61,987 nt of DNA from Streptococcus suis 10581 (GCA_000440235.1 ALKQ01000020.1:1-61987), one strand, 5' to 3'. Shown: positions 36,492 to 44,589, counted from the stretch's first letter. Translations and numbers: made by a program. Notes: generated from the letters alone by a model not told the origin.

Positions 36492-36523
36492 ATTCTAGCA
36501 GAATATAAAAACTGTGCTAACAA
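36492..36523 (-). promoter_or_regulatory. possible late/tRNA promoter
   Basis: On the minus strand TGCTAGAAT is an extended -10 upstream of the tRNAs and packaging genes. The nearest -35-like TTGTTA is 20 bp away, longer than ideal, which would suit an activator-dependent late promoter. Confidence 0.35.
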
Positions 36524-36555
36524 GTATTGATTTGTTCAGTACGGTTTTGTAAAGT

Positions 36556-36978
36556 TCAATTTAGTTCCATTTGTTCCAAAACATCATTCAACTCACAGAT
36601 AGCCGTATTCCTCCAAGTATAGAAAGTGGTTCTACTGATACCCATTTTGTCACAAACATCATCAACATACATCTTAGTAATGTAAGTCATTCTGAGGACT
36701 GACCTGCTCTTTGGATTTTTCAGCTTGTTAATCAATCTACCTAACTCAAGTTTCCTGTTAATAACTTCATTGGTATCTTGTTCAATCGCCTCTTTCATCA
36801 CGATCAGCTGGGTATAGACATCATCAACCTTTTTAGCCTGACCACCCTTGACCTTGTCTGCCGTCCACTTGGGGCTTGAGAGCAAACCTGCCTCAAGCTC
36901 ATTGATTTCATCTATACGGCTTTGAATATCCATATCAAGATTTTGTAGCTCATTCAAGAGCTCTTTAGCCTTGTTCAC
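36556..36978 (-). CDS. ArpU/DUF1492-type late transcription regulator
   Basis: A 140-aa protein with an N-terminal coiled coil and a C-terminal sigma-70 region 4-like helix-turn-helix (VLRMTYITKMYVDDVCDKM, then GISRTTFYTWRNTAICELN). This is the form of the ArpU/DUF1492 regulators that control late genes in Gram-positive phages. It is the last gene before the tRNA and packaging region. The start is GTG at 36978, with AAAGGAG six bases upstream. Confidence 0.82.
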   Translation of the reverse strand: MNKAKELLNELQNLDMDIQSRIDEINELEAGLLSSPKWTADKVKGGQAKKVDDVYTQLIVMKEAIEQDTNEVINRKLELGRLINKLKNPKSRSVLRMTYITKMYVDDVCDKMGISRTTFYTWRNTAICELNDVLEQMELN

Positions 36979-37007
36979 TCTCGTCTCCTTTGTGGTATAA
37001 TGTATGT

Positions 37008-37051
37008 GAGTTATTTACCACAGCCAGGGCAGAGAGTGCCTTGGCTTTTTT
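37008..37051 (+). ncRNA. candidate small RNA A (promoter-terminator unit)
   Basis: A plus-strand extended -10 (TGGTATAAT, 36993-37001) is followed by a 9-bp hairpin (37023-37031 with 37037-37045, one G-T pair) and T6. The predicted RNA is about 44 nt with no coding potential. It points away from the ArpU-like gene and overlaps its leader in antisense. Confidence 0.45.
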
Positions 37052-37100
37052 GTTATTCTTGATCAGAAGGCCTTAGATTAGGTTAAACCTCTCTTTCCAT

Positions 37101-37139
37101 TTGACTTCCTCCTTTATTTTGTATATACTTAGTGTATAC
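37101..37139 (+). promoter_or_regulatory. mazEF promoter and palindromic operator
   Basis: TTGACT (37101-37106) and TATACT (37124-37129) have 17-bp spacing. A 19-bp palindrome GTATATACT-T-AGTGTATAC (37121-37139; 8 of 9 pairs) covers the -10, as expected for autoregulation by an antitoxin-toxin complex. Confidence 0.8.
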
Positions 37140-37158
37140 ACAAACAGGAGGACATATC

Positions 37159-37374
37159 ATGAATACTGTTAAAACACGTAAAGTTGGTAACTCGCTTGCC
37201 ATCACCATCCCAAAAGAATTGAACGTTGATGAAGGCAAGGAGTTCATTGTCTACAAGGGCATTGATGATGTCATCGTGCTTGCACCTAAAATCCCAAATC
37301 CATTTGATAGCATGGAACCGTTCGTCATGGATAACGACTTTGAAGGAGTGGTCTTACTTGACAATGAAGGATAA
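37159..37374 (+). CDS. MazE-like antitoxin (AbrB/SpoVT fold)
   Basis: A 71-aa protein with an N-terminal AbrB/MazE swapped-hairpin DNA-binding domain (NTVKTRKVGNSLAITIPKEL) and an acidic C-terminal tail (SMEPFVMDNDFEGVVLLDNEG) of the sort that wraps the toxin. The ATG at 37159 follows AGGAGG. It overlaps the toxin gene by 11 bp. It is one of few plus-strand genes in this part of the prophage. Confidence 0.88.
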   Translation: MNTVKTRKVGNSLAITIPKELNVDEGKEFIVYKGIDDVIVLAPKIPNPFDSMEPFVMDNDFEGVVLLDNEG

Positions 37375-37708
37375 TTACATACCACAAAAACAAGATATCA
37401 TCTGGATTGACTTTGACCCATCACTTGGAAAAGAAATCCAGAAACGTAGACCAGCACTTGTCGTCTCCAGTCACAAGTACAGCCAGATGACAGGATTTGT
37501 TGCCGTCTGCCCTATCACTCACGGGGCAAAAGCACTAGAAAGCCGTGGCTTATCTGTCCCTATCCATTCTGACAAGGTAGATGGGGCTGTCAATCCAATG
37601 CAGCTCTACACCTTTGATTTCAGGGCACGAAACGCTAGCAAAATCACCCAGCTAGACACTTGGACTTTTCAAAAAGTCGTCCAACTTTACAACTACATTT
37701 TCGACTAG
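37364..37708 (+). CDS. MazF/PemK-type endoribonuclease toxin
   Basis: A 114-aa toxin with the MazF/PemK/CcdB fold. The pattern YIPQKQDIIWIDFDPSLGKEIQKRRPALVVSS is the diagnostic N-terminal region, holding the catalytic Arg in QKRRPALV, and VAVCPITHG is the second core strand. It would cleave mRNA at specific sites unless bound by the antitoxin. The intact operon suggests an active addiction module stabilising the prophage. Confidence 0.9.
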   Translation: MKDNYIPQKQDIIWIDFDPSLGKEIQKRRPALVVSSHKYSQMTGFVAVCPITHGAKALESRGLSVPIHSDKVDGAVNPMQLYTFDFRARNASKITQLDTWTFQKVVQLYNYIFD

Positions 37709-37729
37709 AGCCAAACGGCTCTTTTTTCG

Positions 37730-38125
37730 TTAGCCATTGATTCCCTCCACCAATTCAGGATTTTCATAGATGTTGCCGATGACTTCCTCATCTTCAGTCC
37801 ACGCATAACCCTCTCTAATATCAGATAAGTATATAGCAGGCATTCCGCCGATATAACGTCCGCCATACTCTTTAAGGAAAATTACTTCGTGAGAACAACC
37901 ACAAGTGCACTTTACAATGTCACCGATATATACCTCCTTGCCGTTTTTATCAAACAGCCCTGTGGATTGCATGACAACCAGACCAGATTTTTCAATCGGT
38001 ATCGCACCAATTAAATCCCCGTGAGGTTGCTCTATGTTATAGATTAGTCCATTTTCTGTTATGTAAAAATACTTGACCCACTTATTGCGGAAAGTATCCC
38101 ACGCCCTAAACTTCGGTACTACCAT
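37730..38125 (-). CDS. YopX family phage protein
   Basis: A 131-aa protein with the YopX pattern: KFRAWDTFRNKWVKYFYI near the start, then LMQSTGLFDKNGKEVYIGDIVK-like sequence (QSTGLFDKNGKEVYIGDIV) and an end of VIGNIYENPELVE. Common in Gram-positive phages, of unknown role. A CGCSHEV segment may bind metal. It overlaps the preceding small gene (ATGGTAG). Confidence 0.87.
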   Translation of the reverse strand: MVVPKFRAWDTFRNKWVKYFYITENGLIYNIEQPHGDLIGAIPIEKSGLVVMQSTGLFDKNGKEVYIGDIVKCTCGCSHEVIFLKEYGGRYIGGMPAIYLSDIREGYAWTEDEEVIGNIYENPELVEGING

Positions 38126-38256
38126 TCTTCGCCTCTTTCTACACGTTCAACCAAACAATCGCCACAGTAACCTGTCTGGAAGATACTGTCATAGTCTGTC
38201 GTCCCATCTACGTACTTGCACCCGCATTCTTCGCAACTCTCAATTTTCGGTATCAT
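38119..38256 (-). CDS. small zinc-ribbon-like phage protein
   Basis: A 45-aa protein, too short for routine gene callers, starting MIPKIESCEECGCKYVDG and carrying a second Cys pair in GYCGDCLVERVE. Four cysteines in two CxxC-type pairs suggest a zinc ribbon. Start and stop overlap both neighbours (ATGA and ATGGTAG), good evidence that it is translated. Confidence 0.7.
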   Translation of the reverse strand: MIPKIESCEECGCKYVDGTTDYDSIFQTGYCGDCLVERVERGEEW

Positions 38257-38387
38257 TTTCTGACTCCTCGCTTAAATATTGGGTTCTTCTTTTCAAGTTC
38301 TTTCTGTTTGTGGTAATCTGATTCTTTCCACATAACTCCGTCAGGTCTATCCTTGAGGTAAGGGATATAGATATCTTTTTCCGTCAC
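38253..38387 (-). CDS. small phage protein, GTG start
   Basis: A 44-aa protein with a GTG start overlapping the previous stop (GTGA) and an end overlapping the next ATG. It is charged (TEKDIYIPYLKDRPDGVMWKE and a basic tail), with no known motif. It is supported by the chain of overlapping genes. Confidence 0.65.
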   Translation of the reverse strand: MTEKDIYIPYLKDRPDGVMWKESDYHKQKELEKKNPIFKRGVRK

Positions 38388-38536
38388 TCCACCTCCACAG
38401 GCTCATAACTAATCTTGACCAATACCCCTAAACCATCGTCATTTGTTAGTTTAGCCTCCATCGAATCACTACCTTCTTCTTTCAGCATTGCTAAAATGTC
38501 AGTTATTGTCATTTTTAAAAACTCATCTGGTGTCAT
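38384..38536 (-). CDS. small phage protein
   Basis: A 50-aa protein starting MTPDEFLKMTITDILAM, acidic, no recognised domain. The ATG at 38536 follows GAGGTGGAG. It overlaps the GTG-started next gene, and its start lies just beyond the stop of the DUF1642 gene. Confidence 0.68.
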   Translation of the reverse strand: MTPDEFLKMTITDILAMLKEEGSDSMEAKLTNDDGLGVLVKISYEPVEVE

Positions 38537-38540
38537 TATT

Positions 38541-39116
38541 CTACTCCACCTCTTTCGCAAACTGCCAAGCCCAGTCAAAATCCTCTTTGATTTCGGATTC
38601 GGTTAATTGGTTTTCTGGTTCATTTTTCCATTTATAGTTGGGTACCTCATCCAAAAAGATATCAGTTCCAATAAATACCTTTCCGTTTTCTTTATACAAG
38701 AATGTGGCAATATCTGGGCGATTTGGGTCAGGTATCTCCACCGTATACAGTTTCTCCTGCTCAATCTCGAAGCCGAAGAGCCAAGCGCAGGCGAATGTTT
38801 CTTGGTTTTCTGGGCGCTCTAACCATTCGCCAGTATCATTGTATTCATCGCAGTAATCCATTGCACGGAGCAATCCATACCCTTCTTCATTTTTGCAATA
38901 TTCGATACTATCAGCGATAAACTTCGGCACCACAACCTTCTGTGGTTCATGGATTTGGTCAATCGTGTTCACAACAACTTCAAGTGGTACATAATCGACC
39001 TGTACATTTTCTACTATAATTTCGCCTGCTTTAAATATTACCCTCCCTCTGTTAGCTATTTTTATTTTTGATTGCTCAATAATCTCAATCGCTTCTTGCT
39101 TATTCATTGTTTCCAT
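38541..39116 (-). CDS. DUF1642 family phage protein
   Basis: A 191-aa protein matching the DUF1642 pattern: QKVVVPKFIADSIEYCKNE, then the LLRAMDYCDEYNDTGEWLERPENQETFACAWLFGFEIEQEKLYTVEIPDP type region (FACAWLFGFEIEQEKLYTV) and YKWKNEPENQLTESEIK near the end. These are frequent in Streptococcus and Lactococcus phages, role unknown. It lies in the accessory block between origin and late regulator. Confidence 0.88.
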   Translation of the reverse strand: METMNKQEAIEIIEQSKIKIANRGRVIFKAGEIIVENVQVDYVPLEVVVNTIDQIHEPQKVVVPKFIADSIEYCKNEEGYGLLRAMDYCDEYNDTGEWLERPENQETFACAWLFGFEIEQEKLYTVEIPDPNRPDIATFLYKENGKVFIGTDIFLDEVPNYKWKNEPENQLTESEIKEDFDWAWQFAKEVE

Positions 39117-39409
39117 CCTTTCAAATAATCAGGGATTGGGTCACCAACTTTGATAGCCTCATACTGTTCTTTTGTGACTAAGAACTTACCATAGGCATGA
39201 GCCGTGACCGTGTAGCGTCCCTCTATGATTTCCTTGTCTGTAATTTGCCCCACCATCACACCGCCTGCATTATCTACCTGGTAAACAATCACTGGTTGTT
39301 GTTCATTTTTAGCGGCTTGATACCCTGCTTGGTAAATCATGCAGATAAATCCTAGAGTAGCAAGTAACACTATAATCATACTTGCTGTGAATTTTACCGT
39401 TTCTTTCAC
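39104..39409 (-). CDS. small membrane-anchored phage protein, GTG start
   Basis: A 101-aa protein with an N-terminal transmembrane helix (about residues 8-27, ASMIIVLLATLGFICMIYQAG) and a small soluble beta-rich domain (VIVYQVDNAGGVMVGQITDKEI, KFLVTKEQYEAIKVGDPIP). The GTG start overlaps the previous stop as GTGA. Function unknown. Confidence 0.72.
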   Translation of the reverse strand: MKETVKFTASMIIVLLATLGFICMIYQAGYQAAKNEQQPVIVYQVDNAGGVMVGQITDKEIIEGRYTVTAHAYGKFLVTKEQYEAIKVGDPIPDYLKGWKQ

Positions 39410-39561
39410 TCAACTTCCTCCATCCTAACGCTATACAACCGCTGACCTCGATACCTCGCCTCCAGACCAGCTTTACATTTCAAAGCATCAGATTCATTTT
39501 CGAAGTAATGCGTTTCATCTTCTAACATGTGATCAAATAATACTGTTACTGTATATGCCAT
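39406..39561 (-). CDS. small phage protein
   Basis: A 51-aa protein starting MAYTVTVLFDHMLEDETHYF and ending YRGQRLYSVRMEEVE. The ATG follows AAGGAG, and the stop overlaps the next GTG. It looks like a short alpha/beta protein. No known family. It is the first gene after the origin-like region. Confidence 0.7.
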   Translation of the reverse strand: MAYTVTVLFDHMLEDETHYFENESDALKCKAGLEARYRGQRLYSVRMEEVE

Positions 39562-39601
39562 TTTTACTCCTTTTTATTCATTTTTTTGCATAAAGTTTCG
39601 C

Positions 39602-39926
39602 GGTTACAAGGTTACATCACTTTTCCAAAAACTTTTTTTATAAAAATCAAGAATCCTATTATACCGGGCTTTATAGCACTTGCTATTTTTATTAACTTAA
39701 ATATTTATATAAATGATGTAACTAACAGTAGAGATGCCTTATAAACACAATATTACCAAGGGTTTAGGGCGGTTACACCACTTTTTTTATTTTTTCTAAA
39801 AAAAACACCTTTAAACCCTTGATACGATTGAGTTTTTCAACGGTTACATCATTGGTGTAACCTTGATGTAACTTGATGTAACCTTTTGGCTAAAAGTTAC
39901 ATCAAAACACGTTTTCGGTTACATCA
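39602..39926. other. candidate phage replication origin with iterons
   Basis: This gap carries about ten copies of GGTTACATCA or its complement. Direct copies are at 39610, 39771 (ACACCA variant), 39842, 39896 and 39917, with a partial copy at 39602; inverted copies are at 39714, 39853, 39864 and 39874. AT-rich DNA lies between them. It follows the prim-pol and VapE-like genes, as expected for an iteron-type origin. No gene is visible in 39562-39939. Confidence 0.65.
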
Positions 39927-39939
39927 CTTTTTCTGCATA

Positions 39940-41313
39940 TTATTTCCGGAAATATCCTCGAATTGCTTTGCCATTTACCTTCTTAACTTTGTACTCCCAA
40001 TCCTGGTTGTTGTCCATGATCAGCTTAATCTTTCGAGCTAATTTATCTCCTTTGGCGACATCGATGTCAAAAACATTCTTCAGGATCTGCTTCGATGACA
40101 CACTTTCTTGCGGTTTGACACCTTCGTAAATAAAACCGGCATCATTCCGATATACACCATTGTTGAAATAAGCCCATGTGTACTGATGTTGTTGAACTAC
40201 GGACATGCTATCCCATTCTTCCGGAACTAGCATATCCAAATAATCATAGATTTGGTTTTCTGCCTCATCGCGATAAGTGAAGCGTTCTTTATAGACCGCC
40301 AGCTCATCTTCGAATTCTTCATCGAAGGTCAACGTGAAGCCTTTTTTGTAAATTGCAACTGCCTCACCCCACAACTGCAGGACATCATTGTCCGTCATGT
40401 CGAAAGGCTTGACGAATTGTTTAGCTGCATCCACCAAGACCGGTAGGAAACGACGCTCACCAGTTTTATCACCCAGATACTCGACCTTGTTGCTAGTCCG
40501 AGCAATCACAAAGTTCTTGGGAAACTTTTCAGCACGTCGACCATAGGACCTACGGAATGTCAAATCAGTCTTGGTTACAAAAGCCTTGAGTTCATCGAAC
40601 GTTGTCTTCCTGCTGGCCACCATCTCGTCGTCATTGACGATCAGGGATTTTAGCATAATCTCGTAGTTGTCCTTGTCCATGAAATCCTTAGCCGAATCCG
40701 TGTACCAATCAACTGCAATCTTTTGCAGGAATGTTGTCTTACCAGCACCTTGGCCACCGACCAGGTCAAGAGTGTAGTCAAACTTTACCCATGGATTGAA
40801 GACCTTGGACACAGCCCCTACAAAGAACATTTCTGCGATTTTCTGAACATAGATACTGTCCTCAGCACCAAGCCAAGTCTGAAAGACTTGATTCAAGCGT
40901 TCCTTATGGTCCCAACTATCATAGGCATGTTCCATGTATTCCTGGACAGGATTATAGGTTTTTTCAGCAAAGAATGCCTCAATGCCATCTTGCAAAGCCC
41001 TGGTCTTGAACACAACCTTGAAATGATTTTCTAAGTAAACACTTAGATAAGATTCAAATGCGGAGGGCAGCTGACCTTTCCTCATGCTGATAGCATCCAA
41101 TTTGACATCAGCCACAATCTCATGTTCTCCAGTAAATTCATTGTGCCGGAGGAAGTCATTGAGCTTGTTATCACTCTTCATGGCCAACAGCACGTTTCGA
41201 GGACTGTCTGACACAATGGCATCAATCTCAACCTTTTCTCCGTTTTCGTCAAGGACCTTTTTCTTAGTCCTGGTAAATTGCTTAATTGAGATATTTACAA
41301 CATCACCAATCAC
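39940..41313 (-). CDS. VapE-like / phage replicative helicase-ATPase
   Basis: About 457 aa, resembling the virulence-associated E family of P-loop ATPases used by phages and satellites for replication initiation. The Walker A is GGQGAGKTTFLQKI (about residues 183-196), followed by a Walker B-like LIVNDDEM and a downstream arginine-finger region (FRRSYGRRAEKFPKNFVIARTSN). GTG 41313 has a better-spaced ribosome site (GGAGG, five bases) than GTG 41319. It overlaps the prim-pol gene and lies next to the iterons, so it probably opens the origin. Confidence 0.86.
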   Translation of the reverse strand: MIGDVVNISIKQFTRTKKKVLDENGEKVEIDAIVSDSPRNVLLAMKSDNKLNDFLRHNEFTGEHEIVADVKLDAISMRKGQLPSAFESYLSVYLENHFKVVFKTRALQDGIEAFFAEKTYNPVQEYMEHAYDSWDHKERLNQVFQTWLGAEDSIYVQKIAEMFFVGAVSKVFNPWVKFDYTLDLVGGQGAGKTTFLQKIAVDWYTDSAKDFMDKDNYEIMLKSLIVNDDEMVASRKTTFDELKAFVTKTDLTFRRSYGRRAEKFPKNFVIARTSNKVEYLGDKTGERRFLPVLVDAAKQFVKPFDMTDNDVLQLWGEAVAIYKKGFTLTFDEEFEDELAVYKERFTYRDEAENQIYDYLDMLVPEEWDSMSVVQQHQYTWAYFNNGVYRNDAGFIYEGVKPQESVSSKQILKNVFDIDVAKGDKLARKIKLIMDNNQDWEYKVKKVNGKAIRGYFRK

Positions 41314-42130
41314 TGCCACCTCCCCTCATGTGTTTTTGAATCATACTATCTACTGTCCGACTAAGCTCTCTGTCACTCAGCGGATCAGCAGAGTTATTAT
41401 TCGCAATCCGTGCCAATTCCAAAACACAGTTTGGGTCAACACTTCTGGCCAATAATGTTCCAGCAAACTTGGCTGCCGTATCGTTTCGACTACCTTCCTC
41501 ACCAAAGCCTTTGACAATCATTTCAAAGACCTCCGTGGTCCGATTTCGCTTGCCTGCACCATTCCGAATTTGATAATAAATGTCATCAAGTTCGCTTCGG
41601 TTGTTCTTTTTTAGATACTCCTGCTTAATGGCCATGACTAGTGCTCGACTAGCAGTGACCATGGTCCCGCCTTCTTTCGACTTTTCCAAGTCCCAGGCAT
41701 ACTCCCCATTTGGTGTTTTTGACGGAGCGACCAGAACATAATTATTTGGATGGGCCTTGACATCGACACCAGGTAAAAAACCAATCATCTGTGTCATGGA
41801 CACATCCGGATGCTTAAAGTAAAAGATATGCTTGCCACCGCTGGCAGTTTTTGCTTGCAAAGTCGGGGTAATCAAGTTGAGATGTTCCCAGTTGGCCAGA
41901 CTTTCATATCCATTATGTTTTCCGTGCAGGTCGATGTCGATTACGAAGAATTTGTCAGTCCGGACAGCAATATTACTATCCGGATACTGACTCCAAAAAT
42001 CTTCAATTTCCTGTGCGGTCATTGCTGGTTTATCAGCAAATTTTATCATCGGTTGCTTGTTAGAAGGGCTTATAGGAATGACCGAAAAGCCCTTTTTCTG
42101 ATAAGCCAAAGCCGCTTTCTTCATCCCCAT
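41303..42130 (-). CDS. bifunctional DNA primase/polymerase (prim-pol)
   Basis: A 275-aa N-terminal-type prim-pol of the archaeo-eukaryotic primase superfamily. Catalytic acids are in FFVIDIDLHG (about residues 66-70), the conserved histidine in SGGKHIFYF, and a third motif in the region DVKAHPNNYVLVAPS. It would prime phage DNA replication with the adjoining helicase. AGGAGGTG precedes the ATG. Confidence 0.88.
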   Translation of the reverse strand: MGMKKAALAYQKKGFSVIPISPSNKQPMIKFADKPAMTAQEIEDFWSQYPDSNIAVRTDKFFVIDIDLHGKHNGYESLANWEHLNLITPTLQAKTASGGKHIFYFKHPDVSMTQMIGFLPGVDVKAHPNNYVLVAPSKTPNGEYAWDLEKSKEGGTMVTASRALVMAIKQEYLKKNNRSELDDIYYQIRNGAGKRNRTTEVFEMIVKGFGEEGSRNDTAAKFAGTLLARSVDPNCVLELARIANNNSADPLSDRELSRTVDSMIQKHMRGGGSDW

Positions 42131-42140
42131 CTAGCACCTC

Positions 42141-42539
42141 CTAGAACGGCAAATCTTCGTCTTGGATATACATAGGACTTGAATTTCCAAATGATCCGTC
42201 TTGAGAATTCGACTGTTGTCCACGGCTTTCCAAGAGTTGGAAACTTTCTGCGATAACTTCGGTTACATACACACGTTGTCCCTGCTGGTTTTCGTAATTA
42301 CGAGTCTGGATACGACCTGTCACACCAATCAGAGCACCTTTCTTAGCCCAGTTAGCCAAGTTCTCAGCCTGCTGACGCCAAATGACTACATTGATAAAGT
42401 CCGCTTCACGCTCGCCATCTTGGTTTTTGAAATTGCGGTTGACAGCCAAGGTAAAAGTCGCAACAGCCTGGTTTGATGGAGTATAACGAAGTTCTGCATC
42501 GCGGGTCATGCGACCAACCAATACTACGTTGTTAATCAT
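42141..42539 (-). CDS. ssb: single-stranded DNA-binding protein
   Basis: A 132-aa SSB with an OB fold ([50 protein letters not shown] in part) and the acidic protein-interaction tip DEDLPF at the end. The short Gln/Ser-rich linker is typical of phage SSBs. It protects single strands and recruits partners during replication. The start overlaps the upstream stop (ATGA). Confidence 0.95.
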   Translation of the reverse strand: MINNVVLVGRMTRDAELRYTPSNQAVATFTLAVNRNFKNQDGEREADFINVVIWRQQAENLANWAKKGALIGVTGRIQTRNYENQQGQRVYVTEVIAESFQLLESRGQQSNSQDGSFGNSSPMYIQDEDLPF

Positions 42540-42832
42540 AATTTATCCACCTTCAATGCCTTTCTTACCAAATGTTCATCAATCATTGAGTAATCTCCTG
42601 GAAAAGATCTTTTTAATGGTTGAATGACTTTCTTAACAATTTCTTTCAATGTCATTCCAAGGATTCTCGACCAATAGTAATCTTTTTTCGTGTAATTATA
42701 AACGCCATCAATCTCGCCGCCTTTATAACACACGCCCCAAACTTCGCCTTTATATTTGTAAATCAAGATTTCGTCATAGGTATCACCTTGAATTTTGATT
42801 GGACGTTTTCGTCCGAGTTCTGTATATCCCAT
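42536..42832 (-). CDS. hypothetical phage protein between ERF and SSB
   Basis: A 98-aa protein ([29 protein letters not shown], later [29 protein letters not shown]). It overlaps both neighbours, so it is clearly translated as part of the recombination and replication block. It might be an accessory factor for ERF or SSB. No domain recognised. Confidence 0.72.
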   Translation of the reverse strand: MGYTELGRKRPIKIQGDTYDEILIYKYKGEVWGVCYKGGEIDGVYNYTKKDYYWSRILGMTLKEIVKKVIQPLKRSFPGDYSMIDEHLVRKALKVDKL

Positions 42833-43530
42833 TATTCCATTCCCTTAGCTTTCTTTGTTTTTGCAATCAGATCTTGTGCCTCATTCAAACGGTCGGCTGG
42901 AATACTTTCGATTTTGTCAACGCCAAGCTGACCAATGAACCACACTCCAACGGTATTAACCGGACCGCCTGAAGCTTCCGCGATGTTTTTGATGTCTTCG
43001 CGTAGCTTCTTCGCCTGGGCTCCCGTGATGTACTTAACACTACCAGATGCGGTCTGGTTCTGTTTCGAATTTGATGTAGACTTACTTTGTGCTGACTTCT
43101 GAACTTGTGCTTGCTTTCCAGTTTGGTTTGCAAACTCATCCGTATCAGGGTCCTTGTTATCATCAATGGCAAACAACCCGTTAAGAGCATATTTTCGAGC
43201 GTAACTGGATGCAGTTCCGGTGATCTGGCTGCCATCCATTCCTTTCTTTGTATCTTCTTCCCTTGCTGACGCTTGGGCACTGATTGAACTGCCGCAGGCA
43301 AATAATGTTACTGTGGCACGAACATAGTAGCGGTCCCCAATCTGTTCGATATCGTCATTTAATACCAAGGATGCATCATGCTTTTTGAGTAAAGGTTTTA
43401 GTGCTTCCAAAATATCCTCTGCACTACGATAGTTGTATTTCCCGAAAGAATTGTACTGTCCTTTCGGTGCAACCAGTTCTGTCTGAATACTGCACAGGGT
43501 TGCAAATATTGGCGATTCTTTTACTGTCAT
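42832..43530 (-). CDS. erf: ERF-family single-strand annealing recombinase
   Basis: A 232-aa annealing protein. The ERF pattern is clear: KGQYNSFGKYNYRSAEDILEALKPLLKKH, then the ATVTLFACGSSISAQASARE strand and KGMDGSQITGTASSYARKYALNGLFAIDD. ERF proteins form rings and anneal complementary strands during phage recombination. A Gln/Ser-rich linker leads to a C-terminal helical domain. It lies next to ssb, its usual partner. Confidence 0.93.
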   Translation of the reverse strand: MTVKESPIFATLCSIQTELVAPKGQYNSFGKYNYRSAEDILEALKPLLKKHDASLVLNDDIEQIGDRYYVRATVTLFACGSSISAQASAREEDTKKGMDGSQITGTASSYARKYALNGLFAIDDNKDPDTDEFANQTGKQAQVQKSAQSKSTSNSKQNQTASGSVKYITGAQAKKLREDIKNIAEASGGPVNTVGVWFIGQLGVDKIESIPADRLNEAQDLIAKTKKAKGME

Positions 43531-43539
43531 GTATTCTCC

Positions 43540-43998
43540 TTAATCATAAATTTCTTGCCAAGGCAATTTCATGCCTGCTTTCTCTTCGAATTGTTTAGCA
43601 TACTCAACCGCAACATCGCTGGTCAAATTTTTCAAAACTTTACTGCGTAATTCGTGAGCCTTAATCCGTTCACGAGCTTTAAGCTCTCCAGAGTTCAAAT
43701 CCTCTGTCAGTTCGTAAAGTTCCTGAACATAGAACCACGTTTTCAACCTTCCTAGTTCGTTACGTTTTAAAGTGTCCGCACTCTTAGAAGACCGAGGTTT
43801 TAATAACTTGATATTTGAGAAATTATCCCCATACGTTAATTCCCCTGCACGTTTCTTATTGTTTAGTTTCTGGGTAATTCTCCTGCGAGTGAAGAAGTCA
43901 AATTCCTCACACAAAATTTCAATGGTCAATTTTCCGTGTTTATCCAACAAGTCATGTAATGTATCTAACGAAAACTGCTTTTCTTTTTGCTTACTCAT
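43540..43998 (-). CDS. hypothetical phage protein with HTH-like N-terminus
   Basis: A 152-aa basic protein. Residues 10-60 (LDTLHDLLDKHGKLTIEILCEEF, then RRRITQKLNNKKRAG) look like a winged helix that could bind DNA. The rest is helical and charged. It overlaps the upstream gene and precedes erf. A role in early regulation or recombination is possible but not shown. Confidence 0.68.
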   Translation of the reverse strand: MSKQKEKQFSLDTLHDLLDKHGKLTIEILCEEFDFFTRRRITQKLNNKKRAGELTYGDNFSNIKLLKPRSSKSADTLKRNELGRLKTWFYVQELYELTEDLNSGELKARERIKAHELRSKVLKNLTSDVAVEYAKQFEEKAGMKLPWQEIYD

Positions 43999-44230
43999 TA
44001 ACTTCTTCTCCTTCCTCCATAAACATATCTAACATAAACTCAATCAAATCATTAGCAAATACGGACAACAAGCAAGCGTGAGCTTCAAAGAATACATTTG
44101 CTTTCTGCTCGTCAAAGTCACGATTGATAACGATTGAGATGAGATTATCCCACTGCATAAGTTGTTCTGATTGTCCTTTTTCTTTGAACGCTAGGTGGAT
44201 ATGATTGATAAGTTCTTGATTTTTAGCCAT
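43991..44230 (-). CDS. hypothetical small acidic phage protein
   Basis: A 79-aa protein starting MAKNQELINHIHLAFKEKG, ending in an acidic tail (FMEEGEEVNE). The start at 44230 follows AAAGGAG; a longer frame to 44263 has no ribosome site. It lies directly after a strong terminator, so its expression may depend on readthrough. Function unknown. Confidence 0.68.
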   Translation of the reverse strand: MAKNQELINHIHLAFKEKGQSEQLMQWDNLISIVINRDFDEQKANVFFEAHACLLSVFANDLIEFMLDMFMEEGEEVNE

Positions 44231-44260
44231 AATAAAATACTCCTTTGAATTGAGAGTACA

Positions 44261-44306
44261 CAAAAAGCGTACCTGTTGTTTTTAGGGTTGCTGAAAACAG
44301 GTACGC
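44261..44306 (-). terminator. strong internal terminator in the early operon
   Basis: GCGTACCTGTT and AACAGGTACGC form a perfect 11-bp stem, followed on the minus strand by TTTTTG. It separates the 44407-44891 genes from the recombination/replication genes and could be a control point. Confidence 0.85.
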
Positions 44307-44323
44307 TATGATATAATCAAAAC

Positions 44324-44408
44324 GTGCCTATTTTCGTATGAATATGGGTGCGTTGTTCGACTCAGCGTGAACGGTTTGGCGATTGTTCACACGCTGGGTC
44401 TTTTTCTT
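44324..44408 (+). ncRNA. candidate small RNA B (promoter-terminator unit)
   Basis: An extended -10 TGATATAAT (44309-44317) with TTGCTG upstream is followed about 50 nt later by a hairpin (AGCGTG/CACGCT plus AAC/GTT) and CTTTTTCTT. It is a roughly 85-nt plus-strand RNA ending over the 3' end of the opposite RHH gene. It contains a 17-nt stretch also found, inverted, at 45207-45223. Confidence 0.45.
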
Positions 44409-44586
44409 ACCCTTTTAGCTTGTCATATACCATTTTTATTCCTTCAGACAGAATTTCTGCCTTGCTTTTTCCTGTAACATTTGCACAATACTCCAGCATT
44501 TCAAATTCTGTTTGAGTCATACGGTATCCCATGCTTTTTACACGAGGTTCAGACGCTTTCAAAGGTCGCCCCATTTTTGCTGACAT
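44407..44586 (-). CDS. ribbon-helix-helix-type small regulator
   Basis: A 59-aa basic protein (MSAKMGRPLKASEPRVKS, then GYRMTQTEFEMLEYCANVTG and KSKAEILSEGIKMVYDKLKG). The strand plus two helices with TGKSKAEIL is typical of CopG/RHH DNA-binding proteins. It starts three bases after the upstream stop. It probably regulates phage promoters. Confidence 0.78.
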   Translation of the reverse strand: MSAKMGRPLKASEPRVKSMGYRMTQTEFEMLEYCANVTGKSKAEILSEGIKMVYDKLKG

Positions 44587-44589
44587 CTG

